DNA from: G963667425 sp963667425 [NCBI: bacterium] | GTDB taxonomy: Bacteria > UBP6 > UBA1177 | Assembly: GCA_963667425.1 (NCBI GenBank) | Contig: OY763407.1 | Span: forward strand, 744,001-808,000 | Direction of reading: 5' to 3' | DNA length: 64,000 nt | Shown here: piece after piece, positions 49,843-59,436 of the stretch | Position numbering within the stretch: the stretch's first letter is position 1 | How the letters are laid out: the number at the start of each line of letters is the position of its first letter | Notes under the pieces: generated by a model | What the model was told of the DNA's origin: nothing | The model's database searches: none | What the model saw: the letters and a program-made list of their open reading frames with translations, nothing else | Program-made: the position numbers and the translations under genes

Positions 49843-51186
49843 CTAACCTATAAGAATTTTCTCTTCAGCATATTTTATCGGAAGAGTTTTTCTGTTTAAG
49901 AAAAATGAAAAAATAGTAAGTGATCCAAGTCTTCCTATAAACATCTGAAGAATTATGATAATTTTTGAAAATGTTGTAAGAGATCCTGTTATTCCAAGAG
50001 AAAGACCTACAGTACCCATAGCTGAAACAGATTCAAAGAAAAGATCAAAAAAAGAATGATGCGGTTCCAAAGAAACAAGAAAAACTGCACCTAAAAACAA
50101 AATAGCAGCAGCAAAAAGGAAAATCAGAAGAGCCTGATAAACAACTGAAACAGGAATTTTTCTTCCTCTTGCCGTTACATCTGAAAATTCGTTTTTCCCA
50201 AGAAAAAAGAGAAAAATAAATATTGCAAATGTGGTGGTTTTTATACCTCCGGCACAGGATCCAGGACTACCGCCTATAAACATAAGAAACATCATTATAA
50301 TAAGAGAACTTCTAGTCATAGATGAAATATCAAGAGTATTAAAACCGGCAGTTCTTGTTGTAATAGATTGAAAAAAAGCTGATAAAACTGAAATATCATT
50401 TTCGTGTATATATTCAAAAAGAAAAATAAGTATAGCTCCGATTAAAGTAAGCCAGAAAGAAGTCCAAAGTACAGTCCATGTGTGAAGCGAAAAGAGATAT
50501 CCTCCATGCATTTTTTTTCTGTGATTTATAAAGTATTTAATTTTTACCATAACTTCATACATAACAATAAAGCCTATTCCACCCAGAATAATAAGAAGAG
50601 AAGTTATAATATTGACAGGAATAGAATCTTTATAACCTATCAAACTATTGGAATAAAGAGAAAAACCTGCATTACAGAAAGCTGAAACAGAATGAAAAAG
50701 TGCAGAAAAAGCTCTTTTTGCATAATTTTCATCATTTAAAAATGGAAAATAGAGAAGAGCTCCTGTTAATTCAATAGCAAAAGTATATTTAAAAAGAAAA
50801 AACGTAAATTTTTTGAGAGAAGCTTCCCTGTCAAGACCCTGAATAAAACTTTTTTCAAGTGCAAGTCTACCTGAAAGTCCAGGTTTCTGACCAAGAATCC
50901 AGACAATTGTTGCAGAAAACTGCATAATACCAAGCCCGCCAAGCTGTATAAGGAGTAAAATTATAAATTGCCCTAAAACTGTAAAATCCTTTGCTGTATC
51001 CATAGTGGCAAGACCAGTAACACATACGGCTGAAGTAGAAGTGAAAAGGGCGTCTACAAACTTTATTCCATGATTCGTCATTCCTGGAAGCTTCAGTAAA
51101 AAAGCGCCGATGAATATTAACCCTGCAAAAGAAAACAATAAGAATTTTGCAGCACCCATAGAACCTTTTGCACTTTTTTCCAGCAC
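49843..51186 (-). CDS. ktrB: Potassium (or Na+-dependent K+) uptake protein KtrB
   Basis: A 447-residue membrane protein of the Trk/Ktr/HKT superfamily with four membrane-pore-membrane repeats. The selectivity-filter strands are TSAVCVTGLATMD, SAFCNAGFSLYSN, TTRTAGFNTLDIS and SAMGTVGLSLGIT, each with the conserved glycine. The start is a GTG at 51186 that overlaps the queE stop codon as TAGTG. KtrA follows directly. Coupling of a K+ uptake system to queE looks like chance operon membership. Confidence 0.93.
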   Translation of the reverse strand: MLEKSAKGSMGAAKFLLFSFAGLIFIGAFLLKLPGMTNHGIKFVDALFTSTSAVCVTGLATMDTAKDFTVLGQFIILLLIQLGGLGIMQFSATIVWILGQKPGLSGRLALEKSFIQGLDREASLKKFTFFLFKYTFAIELTGALLYFPFLNDENYAKRAFSALFHSVSAFCNAGFSLYSNSLIGYKDSIPVNIITSLLIILGGIGFIVMYEVMVKIKYFINHRKKMHGGYLFSLHTWTVLWTSFWLTLIGAILIFLFEYIHENDISVLSAFFQSITTRTAGFNTLDISSMTRSSLIIMMFLMFIGGSPGSCAGGIKTTTFAIFIFLFFLGKNEFSDVTARGRKIPVSVVYQALLIFLFAAAILFLGAVFLVSLEPHHSFFDLFFESVSAMGTVGLSLGITGSLTTFSKIIIILQMFIGRLGSLTIFSFFLNRKTLPIKYAEEKILIG

Positions 51187-51830
51187 TACTCAACTCCCAT
51201 AAATCTATGTATCTGAAGCTGTATTCTCATTGGATAGAGTGCACTGTTTTTCATAACAAAAGATGCCGCAGCAGGAAGGATATTAAAACTTTTGTTGTAA
51301 ACAGGTGAAATATAGATTTCTATATTTTTTTCTTTAAGCAGAGAAATCTTTTCCTGAACAAAATCCAGATCATGTTCATTACCTACTACAAATTTTATCC
51401 ATCCATTGTTATTATTAATTATTTCAAGATTTTCTTCACAAAAATTGCTGTTACCTGAAAAAGGTGTTTTCCAGTCAACTGAAAAGAAAAGGTTTTCAAA
51501 TCGATCTTTAAACTCCATAAGAGAATAAGAACCATTAGTCTCAATAGTAATTCTTTTTTTGCCTGCAATTCCTTTGATAAGTTCTATAAGTTCATCTTTC
51601 TGCATCACAGGTTCTCCACCTGTGATACAAATATCATATTCAGGATAACGTAAAACTTCATTTATAACATCAGACACTTTGACTGTTTTGTAAACACCAA
51701 GATTGACCGATTCCAATGTGTCACAGTAGCTGCACTTTAAATTACAACCATAAAGCCTCAAAAATGAGGATGGATAACCGGAAAAACGCCCTTCTCCCTG
51801 GATAGAATGAAACGTTCGAAAAACATTCAT
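51186..51830 (-). CDS. queE: 7-carboxy-7-deazaguanine synthase (radical SAM)
   Basis: QueE rearranges carboxytetrahydropterin to 7-carboxy-7-deazaguanine, the ring precursor of queuosine. The 214-residue protein opens with FHSIQGEGRFSGYPSSF and has the radical-SAM cysteines in GCNLKCSYC (Cys29, Cys33, Cys36), followed by ITGGEP. QueC, QueD and QueF are not in the window. It is the first gene of queE-ktrB-ktrA. The length is near that of the shorter bacterial QueE forms. Confidence 0.9.
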   Translation of the reverse strand: MNVFRTFHSIQGEGRFSGYPSSFLRLYGCNLKCSYCDTLESVNLGVYKTVKVSDVINEVLRYPEYDICITGGEPVMQKDELIELIKGIAGKKRITIETNGSYSLMEFKDRFENLFFSVDWKTPFSGNSNFCEENLEIINNNNGWIKFVVGNEHDLDFVQEKISLLKEKNIEIYISPVYNKSFNILPAAASFVMKNSALYPMRIQLQIHRFMGVE

Positions 51831-51914
51831 AAAAAACCTCTAAATAAAGTTTTAACAATGCCCGATTTTAATCATAAAAAAAATAGTGTAAAGAAATCGT
51901 AACCATAAAAAAAT

Positions 51915-51938
51915 GAAAGCCGCTCGAAAGCGGCCTTC
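51915..51938 (-). terminator. Intrinsic terminator after ppdK
   Basis: A 10-bp stem with one mismatch (51915-51924 and 51929-51938) around a CGAA-type loop, followed on the minus strand by seven T. It lies 22 bases past the ppdK stop. Confidence 0.85.
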
Positions 51939-51960
51939 ACAAAAGACAAACTACAAATAA

Positions 51961-54762
51961 TTAGTCTTTCTTTATAAGTTTTACAAGAGATTTAAGACCA
52001 GTTTCGATTACATTGTAAGCGTCTTCAATCTTAACTTTAACGTCTCTTATAAGGTCATTGTTAATTGCTGACTGTGCAGCTGCAAGTCTTGCAATTGGAA
52101 CTCTGTAAGGTGAACAGCTTACATAGTTAAGACCTGTCTTGTGAAAAAATTCTATTGAAGCTGGATCGCCACCGTGTTCACCACAAACACCAAGCTTAAT
52201 ATTGCTTCTTACTTTTCTACCTTTTTTGGTTGCTATTTCAACAAGCTGACCAACGCCATCCTGATCAATCGAAGCAAAAGGATCATTTGCAAGAATACCT
52301 TTTTCTCTGTAAACCTTTATAAACTTACCAGCATCGTCACGGCTGTAACCAAGACACATCTGAGTAAGGTCGTTTGTACCAAATGAGAAGAATTCTGCTT
52401 CTTCTGCTATTTCATCAGCAGTAAGAGCACCTCTTGGAACTTCTATCATTGTTCCTACCATATAGTCAACAGTAATCTCTTTTTCTTCGAAAACTTTCTC
52501 AGCAATTCTGTTGATTATCTCTTTCTGCATAACAAATTCTTCTTTTTTACCAACAAGAGGAACCATAACTTCCGGGAAAACCTTAACGCCATCTTTTGTA
52601 AGATCACAGGCAGCTTCAAAAATAGCTCTTGCCTGCATTTCAGTAATCTCAGGATAAGTTATACCAAGACGGCATCCTCTGTGACCAAGCATTGGGTTAA
52701 CTTCATGAAGTTCTTCAACTTTTTCTTTAACCTGTTCAACAGTAAGTCCCATCTCTTCTGCCATTTCCTTCTGAGATTCTTCTTCATTAGGAAGGAATTC
52801 ATGTAAAGGAGGATCAAGAAGTCTAACAGTAACAGGAAGACCTTCCATAACTCTGAAAATTCCCGTAAAGTCATCTCTCTGATGTTTTATAAGCTTCTCA
52901 AGAGCCTTTCTTCTTCCAGCTTCATCATCAGCAAGAATCATTTCTCTTACAGCCTTTATTCTGTCTCCTTCAAAGAACATATGTTCCGTTCTGCAGAGAC
53001 CGATACCCTCAGCACCAAAGTCTCTTGCAACCTGAGAATCTCTTGGAGTATCAGCATTAGTTCTGACTTTAAGAACTCTTCTTTCATCTGCCCAAGTCAT
53101 AAGCTCGCCGAAATCACCTTCAAATTTTGCAGCTTCTGAAGGAATAGAACCAATAAAGACTTCACCGGTTCCACCATCTATAGAAATAGTATCGCCTTCC
53201 TTTATAACTTTGCCATCAACTTCAAAAGTTTTTTCTGCATAACTGATATTAAGAACGCCACAGCCTGAAACACAGCATTTACCCATACCTCTTGCAACAA
53301 CAGCTGCATGGCTTGTCATACCGCCTCTTGCAGTAAGAATACCTTCAGAAGCATCCATACCACCAATATCTTCAGGAGAAGTTTCAATTCTTACAAGAAC
53401 AACTTTTCTGCCAGCTTCTTTAGCTTTTTCTGCATCTTCAGCACTGAAAACAACAGTCCCGCTTGCAGCGCCAGGACTTGCCGGGAGACCTCTTGCAATC
53501 ATTTTACCTTCAGTAACAGCCTTTTTCTTCTCATCTTTTATAAACTGAGGATGAAGAAGCTGATCTATCATTTCAGGAGCAACTCTTAAGAGAGCGGTAT
53601 CTTTATCAATAAGCCCCTCTTTAACCATATCAACAGCTATTCTTACAGCTGCCTTTGCGGTTCTTTTACCGTTTCTTGTCTGAAGCATGTAAAGCTTGTT
53701 ATTCTGAATTGTGAACTCAAGATCCTGCATATCTTTGTAATGTTCTTCAAGCTTATGATAAATTTCAACCAAAGTTTCATAAACTTCAGGCATAACCTCT
53801 TCAAGAGATCCAAAATTAGCCTTTCTTTCCTCTTCGGAAACATTATTTTCTTCAGCCCATTTTCTTGAACCTGAAAGAGTAATCTGCTGAGGAGTTCTAA
53901 TACCTGCAACAACATCTTCACCCTGAGCGTTAACAAGGTATTCACCGTAAAAAACTTTTTCACCGGTAGAAGGGTTTCTGGTAAAAGCAACACCTGTAGC
54001 ACAATCATTACCCATATTACCGAAAACCATTGACTGAACATTAACAGCTGTACCCCAGTCAGCAGGAATATGATACATATCTCTGTACTTGATGGCTCTG
54101 TCATTCATCCAGCTGCCGAAAACTGCATTAATAGCTCCCCAAAGCTGAGCCATAGGATCTGTCGGAAATTCACCTTTATTCTGTTTTTTTATAGCTTCCT
54201 TATATCTTTTTACAAGTTCTTCAAGATCTTCGGCAGTAAGTTCAAGATCACCCTTAACATTCTTTTCTTTTTTAAGAGTGTCTATTTCATGCTCGAAAAC
54301 ATGACCATCAATACCCATAACAACATTGCCGTACATCTGAATAAATCTTCTGTAACTATCCCATGCGAATCTTTTTCCACCATTAGCTTCAAGACCCTTA
54401 AGAGTTTCCTCATTAAGACCGAGATTAAGAACTGTATCCATCATGCCCGGCATAGAAACTCTTGCACCGCTTCTAACAGAAAGGAGAAGAGGAGATTCAG
54501 AAGAACCGAATTTCTTACCCATAACTTCTTCCATCTTAGCAAGATTTTCCATAAGCTGACCCTGAACTTCAGCAGGATAAGTCTTATTATTTTTATAGTA
54601 AGCGGTGCAAAGATCTGTTGAAAGTGTAAAACCTGCAGGAACAGGAATACCGAGATTACTCATTTCTGCAAGATTAGCACCCTTTCCACCGAGAGTGTTT
54701 TTCATTGAAGCATTTCCGTCTGATCCTTCAGGACCAAAGAAATATACATATTTTTTAGACAT
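51961..54762 (-). CDS. ppdK: Pyruvate phosphate dikinase
   Basis: PpdK interconverts pyruvate, ATP and phosphate with phosphoenolpyruvate, AMP and pyrophosphate; in anaerobes it often serves pyrophosphate-linked glycolysis or gluconeogenesis. The 933-residue protein has the ATP-grasp start [10 protein letters not shown] and [18 protein letters not shown], the phosphohistidine region [20 protein letters not shown], and the C-terminal PEP/pyruvate TIM barrel with the active-site CGEHGGDP. I start at the ATG at 54762, six bases after GGAGG; a TTG 12 bases earlier overlaps that ribosome site. It stands alone with its own terminator. Confidence 0.97.
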   Translation of the reverse strand: MSKKYVYFFGPEGSDGNASMKNTLGGKGANLAEMSNLGIPVPAGFTLSTDLCTAYYKNNKTYPAEVQGQLMENLAKMEEVMGKKFGSSESPLLLSVRSGARVSMPGMMDTVLNLGLNEETLKGLEANGGKRFAWDSYRRFIQMYGNVVMGIDGHVFEHEIDTLKKEKNVKGDLELTAEDLEELVKRYKEAIKKQNKGEFPTDPMAQLWGAINAVFGSWMNDRAIKYRDMYHIPADWGTAVNVQSMVFGNMGNDCATGVAFTRNPSTGEKVFYGEYLVNAQGEDVVAGIRTPQQITLSGSRKWAEENNVSEEERKANFGSLEEVMPEVYETLVEIYHKLEEHYKDMQDLEFTIQNNKLYMLQTRNGKRTAKAAVRIAVDMVKEGLIDKDTALLRVAPEMIDQLLHPQFIKDEKKKAVTEGKMIARGLPASPGAASGTVVFSAEDAEKAKEAGRKVVLVRIETSPEDIGGMDASEGILTARGGMTSHAAVVARGMGKCCVSGCGVLNISYAEKTFEVDGKVIKEGDTISIDGGTGEVFIGSIPSEAAKFEGDFGELMTWADERRVLKVRTNADTPRDSQVARDFGAEGIGLCRTEHMFFEGDRIKAVREMILADDEAGRRKALEKLIKHQRDDFTGIFRVMEGLPVTVRLLDPPLHEFLPNEEESQKEMAEEMGLTVEQVKEKVEELHEVNPMLGHRGCRLGITYPEITEMQARAIFEAACDLTKDGVKVFPEVMVPLVGKKEEFVMQKEIINRIAEKVFEEKEITVDYMVGTMIEVPRGALTADEIAEEAEFFSFGTNDLTQMCLGYSRDDAGKFIKVYREKGILANDPFASIDQDGVGQLVEIATKKGRKVRSNIKLGVCGEHGGDPASIEFFHKTGLNYVSCSPYRVPIARLAAAQSAINNDLIRDVKVKIEDAYNVIETGLKSLVKLIKKD

Positions 54763-54837
54763 AGCTTCCTCCAAAAATTATCAAAAAACCAATAAGAACC
54801 AAATTGACCCCATATTTTCCTAATATAAAATTTTAAA

Positions 54838-55383
54838 TCAAGTTTTTTTGCCTTTATAAGCAGTAAACGAAAAAAATTCAGAATTCTCTATCTCAAGCAA
54901 TTTCCTTTTAACATCAACACCACCACCATAATTTCCCAAAACACCACCTGAACGGATAACTCTGTGACACGGAATAATAATAGGAAAGGGATTAAGTTTC
55001 ATAGCAGTCCCAACAGCGCGTGAAGCATTCTCAAAACCAGCTTTAGCTGCAAGATCTCCATAAGTAATTATCTCTCCTGAAGAAGTTGCAAATAAAGTTT
55101 CATAAACCTTCATCCTAAAATCAGTCACATTTGAAAAATCAAGTCTGTCAAGTGAAAAAGAAACTGCTTCACCAGCCAAATAATGTAAGATATTTTCAAA
55201 AAAAGTATCTGTAAAATGAGAGGAAACAGCAGAAAAACCATTAGATAAAAGAAAATCTTTTTCAGAAAAATTATCTTTCAGAAAAGTAAGCTGTTTAAGA
55301 ATAAAACCGCTATCAATTATATCCCATACAGCGGCAAGCGTTCCGATAAGCTCAGTTTTAAGAAAATCTACCCTCAAAATCAC
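54838..55383 (-). CDS. ogt: Methylated-DNA--protein-cysteine methyltransferase
   Basis: This repair protein transfers alkyl groups from O6-alkylguanine to its own cysteine and is then inactive. The 181-residue protein has the active site IIPCHRVI (Cys139), the HTH-like region TYGDLAAKAGFENASRAVG and the SGGVLGNYGGG loop. The N-terminal half is divergent, as usual. There is no Ada-type activator domain, so it is an Ogt/MGMT-type protein. It lies between ppdK and pyrD with intergenic spaces on both sides. Confidence 0.92.
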   Translation of the reverse strand: MILRVDFLKTELIGTLAAVWDIIDSGFILKQLTFLKDNFSEKDFLLSNGFSAVSSHFTDTFFENILHYLAGEAVSFSLDRLDFSNVTDFRMKVYETLFATSSGEIITYGDLAAKAGFENASRAVGTAMKLNPFPIIIPCHRVIRSGGVLGNYGGGVDVKRKLLEIENSEFFSFTAYKGKKT

Positions 55384-55546
55384 CTCAAAAAAAACTTCAG
55401 TATTTTAGGAAAATAAAAAAAAGAGTTAATGACTTTTTTATTAAAAAAAGGTTAATTTTTTAGATGAAGTTAATCATCTTGATTTTATTCAGCAATTACG
55501 TCATCAGAATTTATTTTCTCATCAAGAGTTACAGAAACATTTTCTA

Positions 55547-56449
55547 TTATAAAAGTATTCCTGTTATATCTTGAAGTGTCTTATTTTCCGATTGCAGGTA
55601 TGATTTAAGCTCCACTGCAAGTTCTTCTGATATTGATGGATTAATGAAATTTGCTGCACCTATCTGTATTGCAGCTGCACCGACCATCAGAAATGATAAT
55701 ACGTCATCAAGTTTTGATATTCCACCCATTCCAATAACTGGTATTTTCACCGCTTTTGCAGTTTGCCATACAAGTTTAAGTGCAACTGGCTTTATTGCGG
55801 CTCCTGAAAGACCGCCTATTATGTTTCCGAGAGCAAATTGCTTTTTCTTAACATCAACTTCAAGTCCAGCCAGAGTGTTTATTAATGATACTGCATCTGC
55901 TCCTCCGTTTTCGGCAGCTTTTGCAGGTATTGTTATATCAGTCACATTTGGAGAGAGTTTAACTATGACTGTTTTATCTGTAGTTTTTCTTACTGTGCTT
56001 GTAACTTCTTCAACTATTTTTGGATCTGTTCCAAATGATATCCCACCCGATTTTACATTGGGACACGAAAGATTTAGTTCATAGCAGTCTATTCTCTTTT
56101 CGGCATCAAGTATCTCTGTAAGTGTTTTGAATTCTTCTACTGACTGGGCATACATGTTTACTATGATTCTGGTTTTATATCCAGCTATTTCCGGCAGTAT
56201 TGTTTCAAGAAAATGAGCTGAACCACAGTTCTCAAGCCCTATGGAATTAAGCATTCCTGATGATGTTTCGCAGATTCTGGGCTCAGGATTTCCTTTTCTG
56301 GGATTTATGGAGATTCCTTTTGTACAGAATCCTCCTATTGCATCAAGATTCATGAATGGTGCAAATTCTTTTCCATATCCAAAGGTTCCTGATGCTGTAA
56401 GGATTGGATTTGTAAACTCAGTATTTCCTATTTTTACGCTTGTGTTCAC
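55547..56449 (-). CDS. pyrD: Dihydroorotate dehydrogenase B, catalytic subunit
   Basis: Class 1B PyrD oxidises dihydroorotate to orotate with FMN and passes electrons through PyrK to NAD. The 300-residue protein has NPILTASGTFGYGKEF, the active-site cysteine in ELNLSCPNVKSGG, KLSPNVTDI and the phosphate-binding GMGGISKLDDVLSFLMVGA. The start is a GTG that overlaps the pyrK stop as TAGTG, with AAGGAG ahead. Together with PyrK this NAD-linked form fits an anaerobe. Confidence 0.95.
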   Translation of the reverse strand: MNTSVKIGNTEFTNPILTASGTFGYGKEFAPFMNLDAIGGFCTKGISINPRKGNPEPRICETSSGMLNSIGLENCGSAHFLETILPEIAGYKTRIIVNMYAQSVEEFKTLTEILDAEKRIDCYELNLSCPNVKSGGISFGTDPKIVEEVTSTVRKTTDKTVIVKLSPNVTDITIPAKAAENGGADAVSLINTLAGLEVDVKKKQFALGNIIGGLSGAAIKPVALKLVWQTAKAVKIPVIGMGGISKLDDVLSFLMVGAAAIQIGAANFINPSISEELAVELKSYLQSENKTLQDITGILL

Positions 56450-57210
56450 TATTTTCTCCTTTCATTAAAGAGTGTTTCAGCATCAAATACAGGACCGTCC
56501 TTACAGATAAGTTTTGAGTTACCATCAACTTCTATTCTGCATCCGAGACACGCTCCCATTCCACAGCCCATTGCAGTATCAAGCGAGCAGTAATGTTTTA
56601 TTTCTCTCTCTTTAAGTGCTTTTTCTATTCCGCGCATCATTATTTTTGGTCCGCAGCTCAGTATAACTGTCTCATTATCTATCTCTTTCAGGTTTTCATT
56701 AAGATAATTAACGGGATTGCCTTTAAAATAAGCAGTGCCATCATCGGTTGTTATGTTTAATGTTCCAATTGCAGAAAACTCTTCTTTTAATATAACATCA
56801 TCTTTAGATCTGAAACCCAGAATGAATTCTGTTTTCTCTGTTTTTGCCTCTTTTGCGGCGTAATATAGCGGTGCAATACCAATTCCTCCTCCGATTAGAA
56901 GAAGTTTTTTTCCGTTTATCGGATAATTTGTTCCGAAAAAACCTGTTACCCTTATTATATTGCCTATTGAAAGGTTTGAAATGAGCTCTGTCCCCTTGCC
57001 TACTATTTTAATAAGCATATAAAGTCTTCCATCTTTCCAGTCATAAACCGATATTGGTCTTGAAAGATAAGGTTCAAAAAATTTTGAGACAGATCTTATC
57101 ATTACGAACTGCCCTGCAAGCGGTTTTTCAGTGCAGTTTACTGTTATTATGAACATATCTTTGTTTAGAACTTTTTTTTCGATTATCGGTGTAACTAAGT
57201 TAAAGCTCAT
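56449..57210 (-). CDS. pyrK: Dihydroorotate dehydrogenase B, electron-transfer subunit
   Basis: PyrK carries FAD and a [2Fe-2S] cluster and links PyrD to NAD. The 253-residue protein has the FAD-binding SRPISVYDW and GKGTELISNLSIG, the NAD-binding LLIGGGIGIAPLYYAAKEA and the cluster cysteines in MGCGMGACLGCRIEV with a fourth in KLICKDGP. It overlaps rimI by four bases (ATGA) and pyrD by one (TAGTG), so translation of the three is coupled. Confidence 0.95.
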   Translation of the reverse strand: MSFNLVTPIIEKKVLNKDMFIITVNCTEKPLAGQFVMIRSVSKFFEPYLSRPISVYDWKDGRLYMLIKIVGKGTELISNLSIGNIIRVTGFFGTNYPINGKKLLLIGGGIGIAPLYYAAKEAKTEKTEFILGFRSKDDVILKEEFSAIGTLNITTDDGTAYFKGNPVNYLNENLKEIDNETVILSCGPKIMMRGIEKALKEREIKHYCSLDTAMGCGMGACLGCRIEVDGNSKLICKDGPVFDAETLFNERRK

Positions 57211-57659
57211 CTTATCTCCATTGTTAGTTTCATCAAAAAAGCATCTTCTTTTGGTGACTCATAATAATTTTTTCTTTTTCCAACGATACCAAAACCTTTT
57301 TTTGTATAAAGCATTATTGCCGGAATGTTTGATTCCCTTACTTCCAGATATATTTCGCTTACTTTGGATTTCATTGCAAAGTCTATTGCTTCATCAAGAA
57401 TTTTTGAGCCGAGTCCTTCGTTTCTATAATCAGGAGAAACTGCAACATTATATATTTCAGCTTCATATTCTATTATTGTCATAAAAAGGTATGCAATAAC
57501 TTCATTTGATTCATTAAAAAACATAAACTGGTTGACATAGAATGAAGATGATATGAGATCATCGAACATATCAAGACTCCAGGGATCAGTAAAAGATTGT
57601 TCTTCTATTTTAATTATCTCTTCAAGATGTTGTAGCGCAGTTTCTTTATCAACTTTCAT
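57207..57659 (-). CDS. rimI: Ribosomal-protein-alanine acetyltransferase RimI-like
   Basis: A 150-residue GNAT protein like RimI, which acetylates the N-terminal alanine of ribosomal protein S18. Key stretches are EEQSFTDPWSLDMFDDLI at the start, the acetyl-CoA loop VSPDYRNEGLGSKILDEAI, and LEVRESNIPAIMLYTKKGFGIVGKRKNYY at the end, the usual RimI C-terminus. It heads the rimI-pyrK-pyrD run. The TsaB/TsaD genes often near rimI are not in the window. Confidence 0.88.
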   Translation of the reverse strand: MKVDKETALQHLEEIIKIEEQSFTDPWSLDMFDDLISSSFYVNQFMFFNESNEVIAYLFMTIIEYEAEIYNVAVSPDYRNEGLGSKILDEAIDFAMKSKVSEIYLEVRESNIPAIMLYTKKGFGIVGKRKNYYESPKEDAFLMKLTMEIR

Positions 57660-57752
57660 GCGGCGAGTATAGCATGTGAAAAATATAATAAAAATTTTTT
57701 TACGTTCCTGAACAAAGTGTGGTTATATGGACTGTTGATTATGGAGGTAAAC

Positions 57753-58283
57753 ATGAGATTTTCAGATTCCGACTTTGACAAATTTTTTCATGCAAAAAAA
57801 AATTTTGTTGCATCTATTGTTTGGAAATACACCAGATCTGAAGATGTTGCAAATGATATGATTCAGGAAACCATGATTAGAATTTACACTAATTTTGAAC
57901 GTGTTATAATGGTTGAACATCAAAATGCTTTTGTTCACAGAATTACTGTCAATACGGTAATTAACTATCTCAGAAAAAACAAAAAAGCTTCTCTTGAGAC
58001 AACTTTTGATCCAGAACTTCACGATCTCTTTTTTCAGTCTTCAGAAGATGCCGAAAATGCAATTATTGCTAAGGAAGTGAATAATGTTTTTTATTCGATA
58101 ATTGATAAGATGACTGAAAAAAGAAAGAAAATAATACTTATGCGTGTTATTGAAGGTAAAAGTTTTAATGAAATCGGAGAAATTTTAGATATTACCGATG
58201 TTAATGCCAGAAATATTTTTTCAGTCAGTATGAAAAAACTTAAAGAAGAAATGGATAAAAGGATGGGGGTGACCTATGCATAA
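57753..58283 (+). CDS. ECF-type sigma-70 family RNA polymerase sigma factor
   Basis: A 176-residue sigma factor with only regions 2 and 4. Region 2 covers KNFVASIVWKYTRSEDVANDMIQETMIRIYTNFERV; region 4 covers MTEKRKKIILMRVIEGKSFNEIGEILDITDVNARNIFSVSMKKL. I start at 57753 because GGAGG stands five bases upstream, not at the earlier in-frame ATG. It overlaps a small membrane protein by eight bases and is followed by a Spy/CpxP-like gene, the usual layout of an envelope- or metal-stress sigma module. The target promoter motif was not determined. Confidence 0.9.
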   Translation: MRFSDSDFDKFFHAKKNFVASIVWKYTRSEDVANDMIQETMIRIYTNFERVIMVEHQNAFVHRITVNTVINYLRKNKKASLETTFDPELHDLFFQSSEDAENAIIAKEVNNVFYSIIDKMTEKRKKIILMRVIEGKSFNEIGEILDITDVNARNIFSVSMKKLKEEMDKRMGVTYA

Positions 58284-58587
58284 CTTAAAATATAATGATT
58301 CCCAGTGGGAAACAATGCTTTCCAATGTAAAAAAAGAGGGAAAGAAAAGACGTTTTATAAGAAAAGTAAAAGTTGTTTCGGGTTCCCTTATGATGCTTGT
58401 TGTACTCATGTTTTCATTATTTTATACTCTTGAGTATAAAGAATATGATAAATATGAAAAAAAAGGACTTGAAAAATATAATAAAGAGCTTTTGGCTGAA
58501 GATGAAGAACTTGATTTCGCAATGTATGTAGCATCACTTGATAATGTTATATACGATAACGATTTAGGTGCAATACCAATATATTAA
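58276..58587 (+). CDS. Small single-pass membrane protein, possible anti-sigma factor
   Basis: A 103-residue protein with a basic N-terminal cytoplasmic part (KKEGKKRRFIRKVK), one transmembrane helix (about 34-52, SGSLMMLVVLMFSLFYTL) and a charged extracytoplasmic tail. It overlaps the sigma-factor gene by eight bases, the position normally held by an anti-sigma factor. The cytoplasmic part (about 33 residues) is shorter than a standard anti-sigma domain and has no zinc motif, so the role rests on position and topology only. Confidence 0.65.
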   Translation: MHNLKYNDSQWETMLSNVKKEGKKRRFIRKVKVVSGSLMMLVVLMFSLFYTLEYKEYDKYEKKGLEKYNKELLAEDEELDFAMYVASLDNVIYDNDLGAIPIY

Positions 58588-58602
58588 AAGGAGGAGTAAA
58601 CC

Positions 58603-59103
58603 ATGAAAAAGATGATTATTGTCAGCATGATTACATTGCTTTCTCTTTCCCTTATGGCAATGGGAATGGGCGAAAAAGGGAAAGCAAGAAGAATGAGGGC
58701 CCCCATGATGATTATTCCGATGGAAGTTCTTGATAAAATAGGAGTTTCTGAGGAAGTAAAAACCAACATTAAAGAAGAAGGAGAACTTCTTAAAGCTGAA
58801 ATGAAAAATGGCCATCAGAAGATGAGAGATCTTCATAATGCTGTTAAGGCTGAATTTCTGAAAGAATCTCCTGACAGAGCAGTTATTGATGAAAAAGTAG
58901 CTGCAATTGTTGAGCTTAAAAAAGAAGGAATGCTTAAGGTTGAAAAGTTCAAAACTGACACATTTCTTAAGCTTACACTTGAACAGAGAAAAAAAGCTCT
59001 TGACTTGTTTAAGGAAAAAAGGGATAACATGATGAAAAGAATGATGAAGAACGGTATGCCTCCCATGCCGCCGGAGGAAGGACCCGGACCTGAAGCGGAG
59101 TAG
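58603..59103 (+). CDS. Spy/CpxP-like periplasmic protein
   Basis: A 166-residue exported protein, with signal peptide MKKMIIVSMITLLSLSLMAMG. The mature part is almost wholly helical and Met/Lys/Glu-rich, with the KLTLEQRKKALDLFKEKRDNMMKRM stretch that recalls the LTxxQ motif of Spy, CpxP and CnrX-type periplasmic sensors. The tail is Pro/Glu-rich (MPPMPPEEGPGPEAE). It is 16 bases after the membrane protein gene, so a periplasmic chaperone or metal/stress sensor feeding the sigma module is likely by analogy. Confidence 0.75.
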   Translation: MKKMIIVSMITLLSLSLMAMGMGEKGKARRMRAPMMIIPMEVLDKIGVSEEVKTNIKEEGELLKAEMKNGHQKMRDLHNAVKAEFLKESPDRAVIDEKVAAIVELKKEGMLKVEKFKTDTFLKLTLEQRKKALDLFKEKRDNMMKRMMKNGMPPMPPEEGPGPEAE

Positions 59104-59112
59104 TTTTTATTT

Positions 59113-59331
59113 ATGAAGCCTTTAATTAAGTCTCTTGTTTCTACAATAGTGATTGTTTCTATTTATCTTGCCGCCGATCATTTTCTCGGCGGCATTGATA
59201 TTTATAAAAAAGATTACAGTGAACTTTTCAGCAGCGTAATGATAGCTCTTGCTGTCTTTTTCTGGTATCATTTTTTTAAAACTGAGAAAGAAACAGTATC
59301 TGAAGAAAATCATGAGCAGGAAGGAAGCTGA
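59113..59331 (+). CDS. Small membrane protein of unknown function
   Basis: A 72-residue frame with two hydrophobic segments (about 5-23 and 37-55) and a charged C-terminal tail (KTEKETVSEENHEQEGS). It starts ten bases after the Spy-like gene, with GGAG near that gene's stop serving as ribosome site. It may be the fourth gene of the sigma module. No family is recognised. Confidence 0.55.
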   Translation: MKPLIKSLVSTIVIVSIYLAADHFLGGIDIYKKDYSELFSSVMIALAVFFWYHFFKTEKETVSEENHEQEGS

Positions 59332-59436
59332 TATCCGCTTTTACGATTTATCTTAAAACTCACAATAAATTGACTATTTTTTCTTTTTTATATAGTTATA
59401 AAAGATATTATTATCCTTTTTTTAAAAAGGTTTTTA

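Noticed and set aside
55485-55560. An out-of-frame stretch after pyrD that reads like a protein end (ENVSVTLDEKINSDDVIAE)
   Set aside because: It has no start codon, is preceded by a stop within about 30 codons and has no recognisable homology; most likely chance.
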